Shown piece by piece: positions 1 through 7,546 of a stretch of DNA of 64,000 nucleotides (its first letter is position 1; every line of letters starts with the position of its first letter). This DNA is from Hydrogenophilales bacterium (lineage in GTDB: Bacteria > Pseudomonadota > Gammaproteobacteria > Burkholderiales > Thiobacillaceae): contig JADJYY010000001.1 of NCBI GenBank assembly GCA_016719465.1, forward strand, positions 186,001 to 250,000, in the 5' to 3' direction. The notes beneath the pieces were generated by a model. That model saw only the letters and a list, made by a program, of their open reading frames with translations. It searched no databases and was not told the origin of the DNA. Made by a program: the position numbers and the translations under genes.

Positions 1-63
1 CGGCCACCGCGCCGACGACCGTTCTCCACGCTTTTCCAGCCACCCGTCCCGGACCCACGATGA
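1..63 (+). CDS. Possible 3' end of an upstream gene (partial)
   Basis: The first reading frame is open from the window edge to a TGA at 61-63, and this stop overlaps the ATG of the next gene as ATGA. Such overlaps are common between co-transcribed genes, so a coding region may end here. Only about 20 residues are visible (rich in Pro and Arg), which is too little to name a product. It could equally be non-coding. Confidence 0.3.
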   Translation, partial: RPPRRRPFSTLFQPPVPDPR

Positions 64-836
64 GCTTCCTTTCCCGCCGGCGCCAGCCCGGCCATGCCAC
101 GGTCGAAATCAGCGAACGCAACGGCGTTCGCTACCTGCATCTGGGGGGCCCCGCGGTGCAAAGCGCCATGCGCATCAAGGATCCGTTCGCACTGGAACTG
201 GAATACACCCGCGGCATGCTGGCCTTCCTGCTGTTCCAGCCGGATCCCCGCGATATCGCCCTGATCGGCCTGGGCGGCGGCTCCCTCGCCAAATACATCC
301 ATCGCCACTTGCCGGACAGCCGCCTCACCGCCCTGGAAATCAACGCGGAAGTGGTCGCCGCCGCCCGCAGTTACTTCCTGCTGCCCCAGGACGACGCGCG
401 CCTCGGGGTGCTGACCGGGGACGGGGCCGCCTTCGTGCGCGAGCATCCGGAAAGCCAGGATGTGCTGCTGGTGGATGGCTATGACGCCAAACGCATCGTC
501 GACGATCTGGCCAGCCCGGAGTTCTACCGGGCCTGCAAGGCCATGCTGCGGCCGGGTGGCGTCGCGGTGTTCAACCTCTGGGGCTCCGACGCGTATTACC
601 CGCGCTATTACGATCGGCTGTCGCGCGCCTTCGGCGAACATGTCCTGCAACTCCCGGCCGAGAAGAAGGGGAACATCATCGTATTCGCGTTCCGCAAACC
701 CCTGCCGGACGTGGAACTGCCCCTCCTCGCCCGCGAGGCGCATCGCCTGGAGGCGATGCTCGGCCTGGAATTCGAGGCCTTCGTCACCCGCATGCGCGAC
801 TGGAACCCCACCTCGGCCGACGCCTTCATCCTTTAG
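60..836 (+). CDS. Spermidine-synthase-like SAM-dependent methyltransferase-fold protein
   Basis: A 258-aa protein with the Rossmann fold of polyamine aminopropyltransferases. The nucleotide-binding loop IGLGGGSL lies at residues 69-76, an acidic strand TALEIN near 90 and LLVDGYDAK near 137. Family members either transfer an aminopropyl group to putrescine or are orphan homologues that do not. The protein lacks a clear N-terminal beta-barrel domain, so a true SpeE activity is uncertain. The Orn/Lys/Arg decarboxylase 4.4 kb downstream could make a diamine substrate, but the two are not in one operon. The ATG overlaps a possible upstream stop (ATGA). I am confident of the fold and unsure of the substrate. 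Confidence 0.75.
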   Translation: MSFLSRRRQPGHATVEISERNGVRYLHLGGPAVQSAMRIKDPFALELEYTRGMLAFLLFQPDPRDIALIGLGGGSLAKYIHRHLPDSRLTALEINAEVVAAARSYFLLPQDDARLGVLTGDGAAFVREHPESQDVLLVDGYDAKRIVDDLASPEFYRACKAMLRPGGVAVFNLWGSDAYYPRYYDRLSRAFGEHVLQLPAEKKGNIIVFAFRKPLPDVELPLLAREAHRLEAMLGLEFEAFVTRMRDWNPTSADAFIL

Positions 837-926
837 GCGCGTCTCCCCGCCTTCCGCCAGGCCGCTTTCCAAGGCACCGGAAGGATGGGAAAATTCCCAT
901 CGGTTATGTATTGAATCGAGGCGGCC

Positions 927-1469
927 ATGGTCGACAAGGATGGTTACCGGCCGAACGTGGGCATCGTCATCTGCAACGCCCGGAACGAGGTGTTCTGGGG
1001 CAAGCGGGTTCGCCAGAACTCCTGGCAATTTCCCCAGGGCGGCATCAAGCATGGCGAAAGCCCGGAGCAGGCCATGTATCGGGAACTCATGGAAGAAGTC
1101 GGACTGGCCCAGGAACATGTGCGCATCCTGGGCCGCACCCGCGACTGGTTGCGCTACGACGTACCGCGCGACTGGGTGAAACGCGACTGGCGGGGCCATT
1201 ATCGGGGCCAGAAGCAGATATGGTTCCTGTTGCGCTTGCTGGGCCAGGACTGCAGTGTCCGCCTGCGCGCCTCGGACCACCCCGAATTCGATGCCTGGCG
1301 CTGGAATGATTACTGGGCGCCGGCGGAAGCCGTGGTGGAATTCAAGCGGGAGGTTTACCGTTCCGCCCTGAGTGAACTGGAACGCTTTCTTGCCGTGGGC
1401 GCGCAGCACCACCGCGTCTGTCACCCCTACCTGCTGGCCTCCCGCGCCCATGGCGCCGGCCGGAGCTGA
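927..1469 (+). CDS. rppH: RNA pyrophosphohydrolase (Nudix hydrolase)
   Basis: A 180-aa Nudix protein of the RppH/NudH type, which removes pyrophosphate from the 5' end of triphosphorylated mRNA and so starts RNase E-dependent decay; it acts in the cytoplasm. The full Nudix box runs from Gly38-Gly39 to Leu60, with the RELMEEVGL core that binds the metal. The N-terminal VDKDGYRPNVGIVICN and the QNSWQFPQGGI stretch are hallmarks of RppH rather than of other Nudix enzymes. The length is as expected. It stands 90 bp after the spermidine-synthase-like gene and 23 bp before the CBS gene. Confidence 0.95.
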   Translation: MVDKDGYRPNVGIVICNARNEVFWGKRVRQNSWQFPQGGIKHGESPEQAMYRELMEEVGLAQEHVRILGRTRDWLRYDVPRDWVKRDWRGHYRGQKQIWFLLRLLGQDCSVRLRASDHPEFDAWRWNDYWAPAEAVVEFKREVYRSALSELERFLAVGAQHHRVCHPYLLASRAHGAGRS

Positions 1470-1492
1470 CAACACCAACCGCGAGCCTCATC

Positions 1493-2086
1493 GTGAGCAG
1501 AACCTTCAATACCGTACCCTCCTCCCCCCTGCAGAAGGGCGTCACCTTCCACAAGCCCCGTCAGGTCCTGCCCGAGAAGGTCGGACTGGAAGACGCCGCC
1601 GCCCAGGTGATGACCGACTTCAAGATCGTTACCGCCTATACCATTTTCCCCCTGGAGACCATCGAGGCGGCCCGCGCCAAGATGATCCATCGCGGAGTGC
1701 GCATGCTCCTGGTGGTGGATGATCAGAACCACATCCTGGGCCTGATCACCACCTCCGACCTGAGCAGCGAAAAACCCATGCAGGTGGTTCAGACCCAGGG
1801 CGTCCGCCATTCCGACGTCATGGTGAAGGACATCATGACCCCCCGCGAAAAGCTGGAAGTTCTGTGCATGGAGGATTTGCAGAAAGCCTGTGTCGGCGAC
1901 ATCGTCCACACCCTGAAGAGCCATGGCCGTCAGCACGCCCTGGTGGTGGAGCGCGCGGAAGATCGCAGCCAGATCCTGCGCGGCATGTTCTCGGTGTCCC
2001 AGATCAGCCGCCAGTTGGGCGCCCCCCTGGAAACCGCCGGCGTGGCGCGCACCTTCGCCGAACTGGGTGTCGAGCTGGGCAGATAA
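1493..2086 (+). CDS. CBS-domain protein
   Basis: A 197-aa cytoplasmic protein that begins with GTG (1493). It holds a tandem pair of CBS motifs: the first at about residues 40-95 (TDFKIVTAYTIFP, then GVRMLLVVDDQNHILGLITTSDL), the second at about 112-185 (VKDIMTPREKL, then RQHALVVERAED). CBS pairs bind adenine nucleotides and act as regulatory modules. No catalytic domain is attached, so the role is unknown. It lies 23 bp after rppH and 11 bp before the next small gene, so the three may be co-transcribed. Confidence 0.85.
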   Translation: MSRTFNTVPSSPLQKGVTFHKPRQVLPEKVGLEDAAAQVMTDFKIVTAYTIFPLETIEAARAKMIHRGVRMLLVVDDQNHILGLITTSDLSSEKPMQVVQTQGVRHSDVMVKDIMTPREKLEVLCMEDLQKACVGDIVHTLKSHGRQHALVVERAEDRSQILRGMFSVSQISRQLGAPLETAGVARTFAELGVELGR

Positions 2087-2097
2087 ACGGGGATGAC

Positions 2098-2463
2098 GTG
2101 AACCTGGCCGCCCACTCCGCCTCGCCGCCCGGCGATATCGGGCGGTGGGAGCAAGGCGAGCCGCTCTGGAAGCTGGCGCCCAAGCGAGATGCCGAGGGTC
2201 GGCCCTATGTCGACTTCATGATGCTGGCGCCGGGATTGAATAAACGCCCCGCCCAGGACATCGAGTGCCTGGCCCTGATCATCCGCGAGGTTCTCGCCCG
2301 CTTCGAGACCTGGGTGGTATTCGCCGATTTCAACCTGAAACTCAACGTCCTCTGGGTTTCCCACCGCTATCGCCCCGGTCTCATGAGTGAAATTGTCGCG
2401 GCCCTACGCGCCAGGGCGCCCGAATTGAAACTGGTCGCCCACAACCCTGAACAACGGGGATGA
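2098..2463 (+). CDS. Conserved hypothetical protein, 121 aa
   Basis: This frame is open well upstream, but the CBS gene occupies that region, so I place the start at the GTG at 2098. The 121-aa product has no signal peptide or membrane segment. It looks like a compact alpha/beta protein (YVDFMMLAPGLNKR, ETWVVFADFNLKLNVLWVSHRY). Its stop overlaps the ATG of the next gene (2460-2463, ATGA), a sign of translational coupling. I do not recognise the family. Confidence 0.65.
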   Translation: MNLAAHSASPPGDIGRWEQGEPLWKLAPKRDAEGRPYVDFMMLAPGLNKRPAQDIECLALIIREVLARFETWVVFADFNLKLNVLWVSHRYRPGLMSEIVAALRARAPELKLVAHNPEQRG

Positions 2464-3200
2464 ACATGTCGAAAAAACGTATCCTTGCCCTGGCCGCGTG
2501 CGCCCTGGCGCCCATGACGGCCTGGCCGCAACAGGCCGTCTGGCCCGTCGTCCCGGTCTGGATGGCGCCAGCGCCCATGGCGGCTCCGCCCATCCCCGCG
2601 GCGCTGCCCTTCCCCACCCCGTTCTGGCTGTGGCCGATACCGCCCTGGGTCATGCCCCAGGCACCGGCGGTTCCGCCCGCGCCGGCGGTTCCGCCGGAAA
2701 AGCCGGCCCCGGTCCAGGTTACCGTACCGGCAAGCCCTCCCAAGGAAGCGATTTCTCCGCCCCCCTACAGCGAGCAAACCCCGGCGCCCGCCGCCGCGCC
2801 GATGCAAGGCGCCCCGGCCATGCCGGCCGCCCCGGTGTCCCCGGCGAAACCGGCGCCCCTGCCCGAACCGGCATCCTCGCCCCAGCCGGAACCTCCAACC
2901 AAGCCGACATCTCCACCCGAAGCGATGGCACCCCCGCCCACCGCGTCCGCCAGCCCGGCCGTGCCCGGCGTCGGCGTCACCACCGTCCCGGCGCCGCCCC
3001 CCGCGGTGGAAGTCGTCGCGTTGCCAGCAAGCCCATCCGCGCCATCCGCCGCCAGCGCGGCGCCGAAGCCTGTCCAGGCGGCAGGCAAACCGGCCAGGCC
3101 CGCCGCGAAAGCCAAGCCCGCCACCGCCACCGGCAAGAAACCCGCCCTGAAAGCCCGCAAGCTGTGCTGGAAGAACGGTCGCCTGGACGTGTGTCCCTGA
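2460..3200 (+). CDS. Secreted or membrane-anchored Pro/Ala-rich protein
   Basis: A 246-aa protein with an N-terminal signal-like segment (MSKKRILALAACALAPMTAWPQQ). About 200 residues dominated by Pro and Ala follow, and then a Lys/Arg-rich, Cys-containing tail (KARKLCWKNGRLDVCP). No catalytic domain is visible. Proline-rich stretches of this kind often act as spacers across the periplasm, as in TonB, but there is no TonB C-terminal domain. A start at the third codon (ATG, 2466) is equally possible. The function is unknown; composition makes homology hard to judge by eye. Confidence 0.6.
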   Translation: MNMSKKRILALAACALAPMTAWPQQAVWPVVPVWMAPAPMAAPPIPAALPFPTPFWLWPIPPWVMPQAPAVPPAPAVPPEKPAPVQVTVPASPPKEAISPPPYSEQTPAPAAAPMQGAPAMPAAPVSPAKPAPLPEPASSPQPEPPTKPTSPPEAMAPPPTASASPAVPGVGVTTVPAPPPAVEVVALPASPSAPSAASAAPKPVQAAGKPARPAAKAKPATATGKKPALKARKLCWKNGRLDVCP

Positions 3201-3239
3201 CCTCCGCCGCTACCCCATCCGGGTAATCCCGCCGACAGG

Positions 3240-3268
3240 GCATGCCCGAGTAAAATACTCGGGCATGC
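3240..3268. repeat. 13-bp perfect hairpin
   Basis: The sequence GCATGCCCGAGTA (3240-3252) is followed, after AAA, by its exact reverse complement (3256-3268). No T-tract follows on either side, so it is not a classic terminator. It may be a protein-binding site, an attenuating RNA hairpin or a degraded repeat element between the hypothetical gene and mrp. Confidence 0.6.
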
Positions 3269-3284
3269 GACCGATCCCGCAGTC

Positions 3285-3312
3285 TTGAAATACGATCGAA
3301 CGCCTTTATCTA
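3285..3312 (+). promoter_or_regulatory. Candidate sigma-70 promoter of mrp
   Basis: A -35-like TTGAAA (3285-3290) and a -10-like TATCTA (3307-3312) are 16 bp apart, some 60 bp upstream of the mrp ATG. Inferred from consensus only. Confidence 0.4.
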
Positions 3313-3374
3313 CCCTTCGCTTTTTCGCCCGCGCGGCGACAGATTTCCTTTTCTTTCATCCCTAGAGGTCAACC

Positions 3375-4463
3375 ATGTCGGTTTCCGAACAACACGTGCA
3401 GTCCGCGCTCAAAGAACTCATCGATCCCAACACCCAGAAGGACTTCATGGCCACCAAGTCCGCCCGGAACATCAAGGTGGACGGCGGCAAGGTCACCCTG
3501 GACGTGGTGCTGCCCTACCCGGCCAAGATGGTGAGCGGCAAGATCAAGGCCATGGTCGAGGACAAGATCAGGACCGTCGCCGGCGTGGAAAGCGCGACCG
3601 CCAGCATCACCTGGAAGATCGTGGCCCACAGCGTGCAGAAGGGCGTGAAGCTGATCCCGGGCGTCAAGAACATCATCGCCGTGGCCTCCGGCAAGGGCGG
3701 CGTCGGCAAGTCCACCACCGCCGTCAACCTGGCCCTGGCCCTGGCCGCCGAGGGCGCCAACGTCGGCATGCTGGACGCCGACATCTACGGCCCCTCCCAG
3801 CCCACCATGCTGGGCATCCACGGCCGCCCCGAGTCCCCCGACGGCCAGAACCTGGAGCCCATGATCGGCCACGGCCTGCAGGCCATGTCCATCGGCTTCC
3901 TGATCGACGTGGAGACCCCCATGGTGTGGCGCGGCCCCATGGTCACCCAGGCCCTGGAGCAACTGCTCAACCAGACCAAGTGGAAGGACCTGGACTACCT
4001 GGTGGTGGACCTGCCCCCCGGCACCGGCGACATCCAGCTCACCCTGGCCCAGCGCGTGCCGGTCACCGGCGCGGTGATCGTCACCACGCCCCAGGACATC
4101 GCCCTGATCGACGCGCGTAAAGGCTTGAAGATGTTCGAGAAGGTGGGCGTGCCCATCCTCGGCGTGGTGGAGAACATGAGCCTGCACATCTGCTCCAACT
4201 GCGGCCACGAGGAGCGCATCTTCGGCGAGGGCGGCGGCGAGCGCATGTGCAAGGACTACGGCACCGAGTTCCTGGGTGGCCTGCCCCTGGACATCCGCAT
4301 CCGCGAGGAAACCGATACCGGCAAGCCCACCGTGGTGGCGGAACCGGAATCCCGCATCGCCGAGATCTACCGCGCCATCGCCCGCCGCGTGGCGGTCAAG
4401 GTGGGCGACCTGGCCGTGGATCACTCCTCCAAGTTCCCGAGCATCGTGATTCAAAATACGTAA
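3375..4463 (+). CDS. mrp: Iron-sulfur cluster carrier protein Mrp/ApbC
   Basis: A 362-aa cytoplasmic P-loop ATPase that carries and donates 4Fe-4S clusters to apoproteins. The N-terminal MIP18/DUF59 domain covers about residues 1-85. The deviant Walker A GKGGVGKST sits near residue 108, followed by DADIYGPSQPTML and the Walker B-like VVDLPPGTGD. The cluster-binding CSNC motif lies near residue 275. All parts of a functional ApbC are present. The ATG lies just after a purine-rich AGAGGTCAACC. It is preceded by a 174-bp intergenic region with a hairpin and a candidate promoter, so it is probably transcribed on its own or with dcd. Confidence 0.95.
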   Translation: MSVSEQHVQSALKELIDPNTQKDFMATKSARNIKVDGGKVTLDVVLPYPAKMVSGKIKAMVEDKIRTVAGVESATASITWKIVAHSVQKGVKLIPGVKNIIAVASGKGGVGKSTTAVNLALALAAEGANVGMLDADIYGPSQPTMLGIHGRPESPDGQNLEPMIGHGLQAMSIGFLIDVETPMVWRGPMVTQALEQLLNQTKWKDLDYLVVDLPPGTGDIQLTLAQRVPVTGAVIVTTPQDIALIDARKGLKMFEKVGVPILGVVENMSLHICSNCGHEERIFGEGGGERMCKDYGTEFLGGLPLDIRIREETDTGKPTVVAEPESRIAEIYRAIARRVAVKVGDLAVDHSSKFPSIVIQNT

Positions 4464-4475
4464 GTCGTCAGTAGG

Positions 4476-4548
4476 CAGTTTGCGGTCGGCAGATTAAGGC
4501 TTGTGCGGGGCACTCGCCCCGCGTTTAATTGCTGCCGACTGAAAACTG
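4476..4548. repeat. Imperfect nested inverted repeat between mrp and dcd
   Basis: The arms at 4476-4492 and 4532-4548 match as inverted repeats at 14 of 17 positions. Inside them is a perfect 7-bp stem GCGGGGC/GCCCCGC (4505-4511, 4516-4522). The word AACTGAAAACTG follows as a direct repeat. It resembles three other word-like intergenic repeats in this window (near 54.3, 58.5 and 61.8 kb). Confidence 0.6.
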
Positions 4549-4564
4549 CCAACTGAAAACTGTC

Positions 4565-5131
4565 ATGTCCATCAAATCCGACAAGTGGATCCGCCGCATG
4601 GCGGCCGACCACGCCATGATCGAGCCCTTCGAGCCGGGCCAGGTCAAATCCGCCAACGGCGGCAAGATCGTCTCCTACGGCACCTCCAGCTACGGCTACG
4701 ACGTGCGCTGCTCCGACGAATTCAAGCTGTTCACCAACCTCAACAGCACCATCGTCGATCCGAAGCACTTCGATCCGAATTCCTTCGTCGAGGTGAAGGG
4801 TGATTTCTGCATCATCCCGCCCAACTCCTTCGCCCTGGCCCGCACCGTCGAGTACTTCCGCATCCCCCGCAACGTGCTGGTGGTCTGCCTGGGCAAGAGC
4901 ACCTATGCCCGCTGCGGCATCATCGTCAACGTCACCCCCCTGGAACCCGAGTGGGAAGGCCACGTGACCCTGGAGTTCTCCAACACCACGCCCCTGCCGG
5001 CCCGCATCTACGCCAACGAGGGCGTCGCCCAGATGCTGTTCTTCGAATCCGACGAGGTGTGCGAGACCTCCTACCGGGACCGGGGCGGCAAGTACCAGGG
5101 CCAGACCGGCGTGACGTTGCCAAAGATATAA
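4565..5131 (+). CDS. dcd: dCTP deaminase
   Basis: A 188-aa cytoplasmic enzyme that deaminates dCTP to dUTP, the main source of dUMP for thymidylate synthesis in Gram-negative bacteria. It starts MSIKSDKWIRRMA, as is typical of proteobacterial Dcd. The trimeric dUTPase/DCD fold is evident from SSYGYDVRCSDEF, the catalytic region RCGIIVNVTPLEPEWEGHVTLE (the Glu of the last strand is the catalytic base in the family) and YQGQTGVTLP at the C-terminus. An upstream in-frame ATG at 4529 falls inside the word-like repeat, so I take 4565 as the start. Confidence 0.95.
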   Translation: MSIKSDKWIRRMAADHAMIEPFEPGQVKSANGGKIVSYGTSSYGYDVRCSDEFKLFTNLNSTIVDPKHFDPNSFVEVKGDFCIIPPNSFALARTVEYFRIPRNVLVVCLGKSTYARCGIIVNVTPLEPEWEGHVTLEFSNTTPLPARIYANEGVAQMLFFESDEVCETSYRDRGGKYQGQTGVTLPKI

Positions 5132-5245
5132 CCGCCGAAAAATTAATTTCCGCCGGCGCGCTGAAATCGCACGGCGGGAACAACGCCTTCCTATAATCCG
5201 CGCGAGTTTTTACCCCATCCACGCCCCATTCCGAAGGAGAGGGTC

Positions 5246-7495
5246 ATGCGCTTCCGCTTCCCCGTCGTCATCATCGACGAAGACTTCCGCTCCGAGAACG
5301 CTTCCGGTCTGGGCATCCGCGCCCTGGCCAAGGCCCTGGAGGAGGAGGGCATGGAAATCCTGGGGGTGACCAGCTACGGCGACCTGTCCTCCTTCGCCCA
5401 GCAGCAGAGCCGGGCATCCGGCTTCATCCTGTCGGTGGACGACGACGATTTCTCCTCCGACGAGGCGGACGAGACCATCGCCGAACTGCGCTCCTTCGTG
5501 CAGGAGATCCGCTTCCGCAACAGCGACATCCCCATCTTCCTGTATGGCGAGACTCGCACCAGCCGGCACATCCCCAACGACGTGCTGCGGGAATTGCACG
5601 GCTTCATCCACATGTTCGAGGACACGCCGGAGTTCGTCGCCCGCCTGATCGTGCGCGAGACCAAGGCCTACCTGGATTCCCTGGCGCCGCCGTTCTTCCG
5701 GGCGCTGACCCATTACGCGGCGGACGGCTCCTATTCCTGGCACTGCCCCGGCCACTCCGGCGGCGTCGCCTTCCTGAAGAGCCCGGTGGGCCAGATGTTC
5801 CACCAGTTCTTCGGCGAGAACATGCTGCGCGCCGACGTCTGCAACGCGGTGGACGAACTCGGCCAGCTGCTGGACCACACCGGCCCGGTGGCGGCCTCGG
5901 AACGCAACGCGGCGCGCATCTTCAAGTGCGACCACCTGTTCTTCGTCACCAACGGCACCTCCACCTCCAACAAGATCGTGTGGCATTCCACGGTGGCGCC
6001 CAACGACATCGTGGTGGTGGACCGCAACTGCCACAAATCCATCCTGCACGCCATCATCATGACCGGCGCCATCCCCGTGTTCCTGATGCCCACCCGCAAC
6101 AACTACGGCATCATCGGGCCGATCCCGCGCTCGGAATTCAACTGGGAAAACATCCGTCGCAAGATCGCCGCCCACCCCTTCGCCCCGGACAAGAACGCCA
6201 AGCCGCGCGTGCTCACCATCACCCAGAGCACCTACGACGGCATCCTCTACAACGTGGAGGAGATCAAGGCGGAACTGGACGGCAAGATCGACACCCTGCA
6301 TTTCGACGAGGCCTGGCTGCCCCACGCCACCTTCCACGGCTTCTATCGCGGCATGCACGCCATCGGCGTGGACCGGCCGCGCTGCCGGGAATCCATGGTG
6401 TTCTCCACCCAGTCCACCCACAAGCTGCTGGCGGGCCTGTCCCAGGCCTCCCAGATCCTGGTGCAGGAATCGGAGAGCCGAAAGCTGGACCGGGACGTGT
6501 TCAACGAAGCCTTCCTCATGCACACCTCCACCAGCCCCCAGTACGCCATCATCGCGTCCTGTGACGTGGCCGCGGCCATGATGGAGGAGCCCGGCGGCAC
6601 CGCCCTGGTGGAGGAATCCATCGCCGAGGCCCTGGATTTCCGCCGCGCCATGCGCAAGGTGGGCGCGGAGATGGAAACCGACGCGGGCACCGACTGGTGG
6701 TTCAAGGTCTGGGGTCCGGTGGAACTGGCCGACGAGGGCATGGGCAACCGGGAAGACTGGATGCTGCGGGCCGGCGAGCACTGGCACGGCTTCGGCGACC
6801 TGGCGCCGGAATTCAACCTTCTGGACCCCATCAAGGCCACCATCATCACCCCCGGCCTGGACGTGGACGGCGACTTCGCCGACTGGGGCATCCCCGCCGC
6901 CATCCTCACCAAATACCTGGCCGAGCACGGCGTCATCGTGGAAAAGACCGGCCTCTACTCCTTCTTCATCATGTTCACCATCGGCATCACCAAGGGCCGC
7001 TGGAACACCATGGTGACCGAGCTGCAGCAGTTCAAGGACGACTACGACCGCAACCAGCCCCTGTGGCGGATCATGCCTGAGTTCGTCGCCAAGTTTCCCC
7101 AGTACGAGCGCATCGGCCTCAAGGAGCTGTGCACCCAGATCCACGAGGTCTACAAGGCCAACGACGTGGCCCGGCTGACCACCGAGATGTACCTGTCCGA
7201 CATGGTGCCGGCCATGCGGCCTGCCGACGCCTTCGCCCGCATGGCCCACCGGGACATCGAACGGGTGGAGATCGACCACCTGGAAGGCCGCATCACCTCC
7301 ATCCTGCTGACCCCCTACCCGCCAGGCATCCCCCTGCTGATCCCCGGCGAGCGCTTCAACGCCACCATCGTGCGCTACCTGAAGTTCACCCGCGAATTCA
7401 ACGAGAAATTCCCCGGCTTCGAAACCGACGTGCATGGCCTGGTGAAGGACAAGACCAACGGCCACGTGCGCTATTTCGTGGATTGCGTGGCGTGA
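5246..7495 (+). CDS. Orn/Lys/Arg decarboxylase (PLP-dependent, class III)
   Basis: A 749-aa cytoplasmic enzyme that makes a diamine or agmatine and CO2 from a basic amino acid. The order is an N-terminal wing (response-regulator-like, about 1-130), a large PLP domain and a C-terminal domain. The PLP lysine is K393 in STQSTHKLLAG, and an upstream CPGHSGG is typical of the class. The length matches inducible lysine, ornithine and arginine decarboxylases. The sequence by eye does not settle which amino acid is used. A strong ribosome site (GAAGGAGAGGGTC) precedes the ATG. It is preceded by a 114-bp gap and probably has its own promoter. Confidence 0.9.
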   Translation: MRFRFPVVIIDEDFRSENASGLGIRALAKALEEEGMEILGVTSYGDLSSFAQQQSRASGFILSVDDDDFSSDEADETIAELRSFVQEIRFRNSDIPIFLYGETRTSRHIPNDVLRELHGFIHMFEDTPEFVARLIVRETKAYLDSLAPPFFRALTHYAADGSYSWHCPGHSGGVAFLKSPVGQMFHQFFGENMLRADVCNAVDELGQLLDHTGPVAASERNAARIFKCDHLFFVTNGTSTSNKIVWHSTVAPNDIVVVDRNCHKSILHAIIMTGAIPVFLMPTRNNYGIIGPIPRSEFNWENIRRKIAAHPFAPDKNAKPRVLTITQSTYDGILYNVEEIKAELDGKIDTLHFDEAWLPHATFHGFYRGMHAIGVDRPRCRESMVFSTQSTHKLLAGLSQASQILVQESESRKLDRDVFNEAFLMHTSTSPQYAIIASCDVAAAMMEEPGGTALVEESIAEALDFRRAMRKVGAEMETDAGTDWWFKVWGPVELADEGMGNREDWMLRAGEHWHGFGDLAPEFNLLDPIKATIITPGLDVDGDFADWGIPAAILTKYLAEHGVIVEKTGLYSFFIMFTIGITKGRWNTMVTELQQFKDDYDRNQPLWRIMPEFVAKFPQYERIGLKELCTQIHEVYKANDVARLTTEMYLSDMVPAMRPADAFARMAHRDIERVEIDHLEGRITSILLTPYPPGIPLLIPGERFNATIVRYLKFTREFNEKFPGFETDVHGLVKDKTNGHVRYFVDCVA

Positions 7496-7546
7496 CGGCC
7501 TGATCCCCCGGAGCGGGCGTTCCGGACGCCATGGCGAACACCCGCA

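Noticed and set aside
5210..7465. Open frame of 751 codons on - across the decarboxylase
   Set aside because: Shadow of the decarboxylase gene, which has full motifs and a strong ribosome site.
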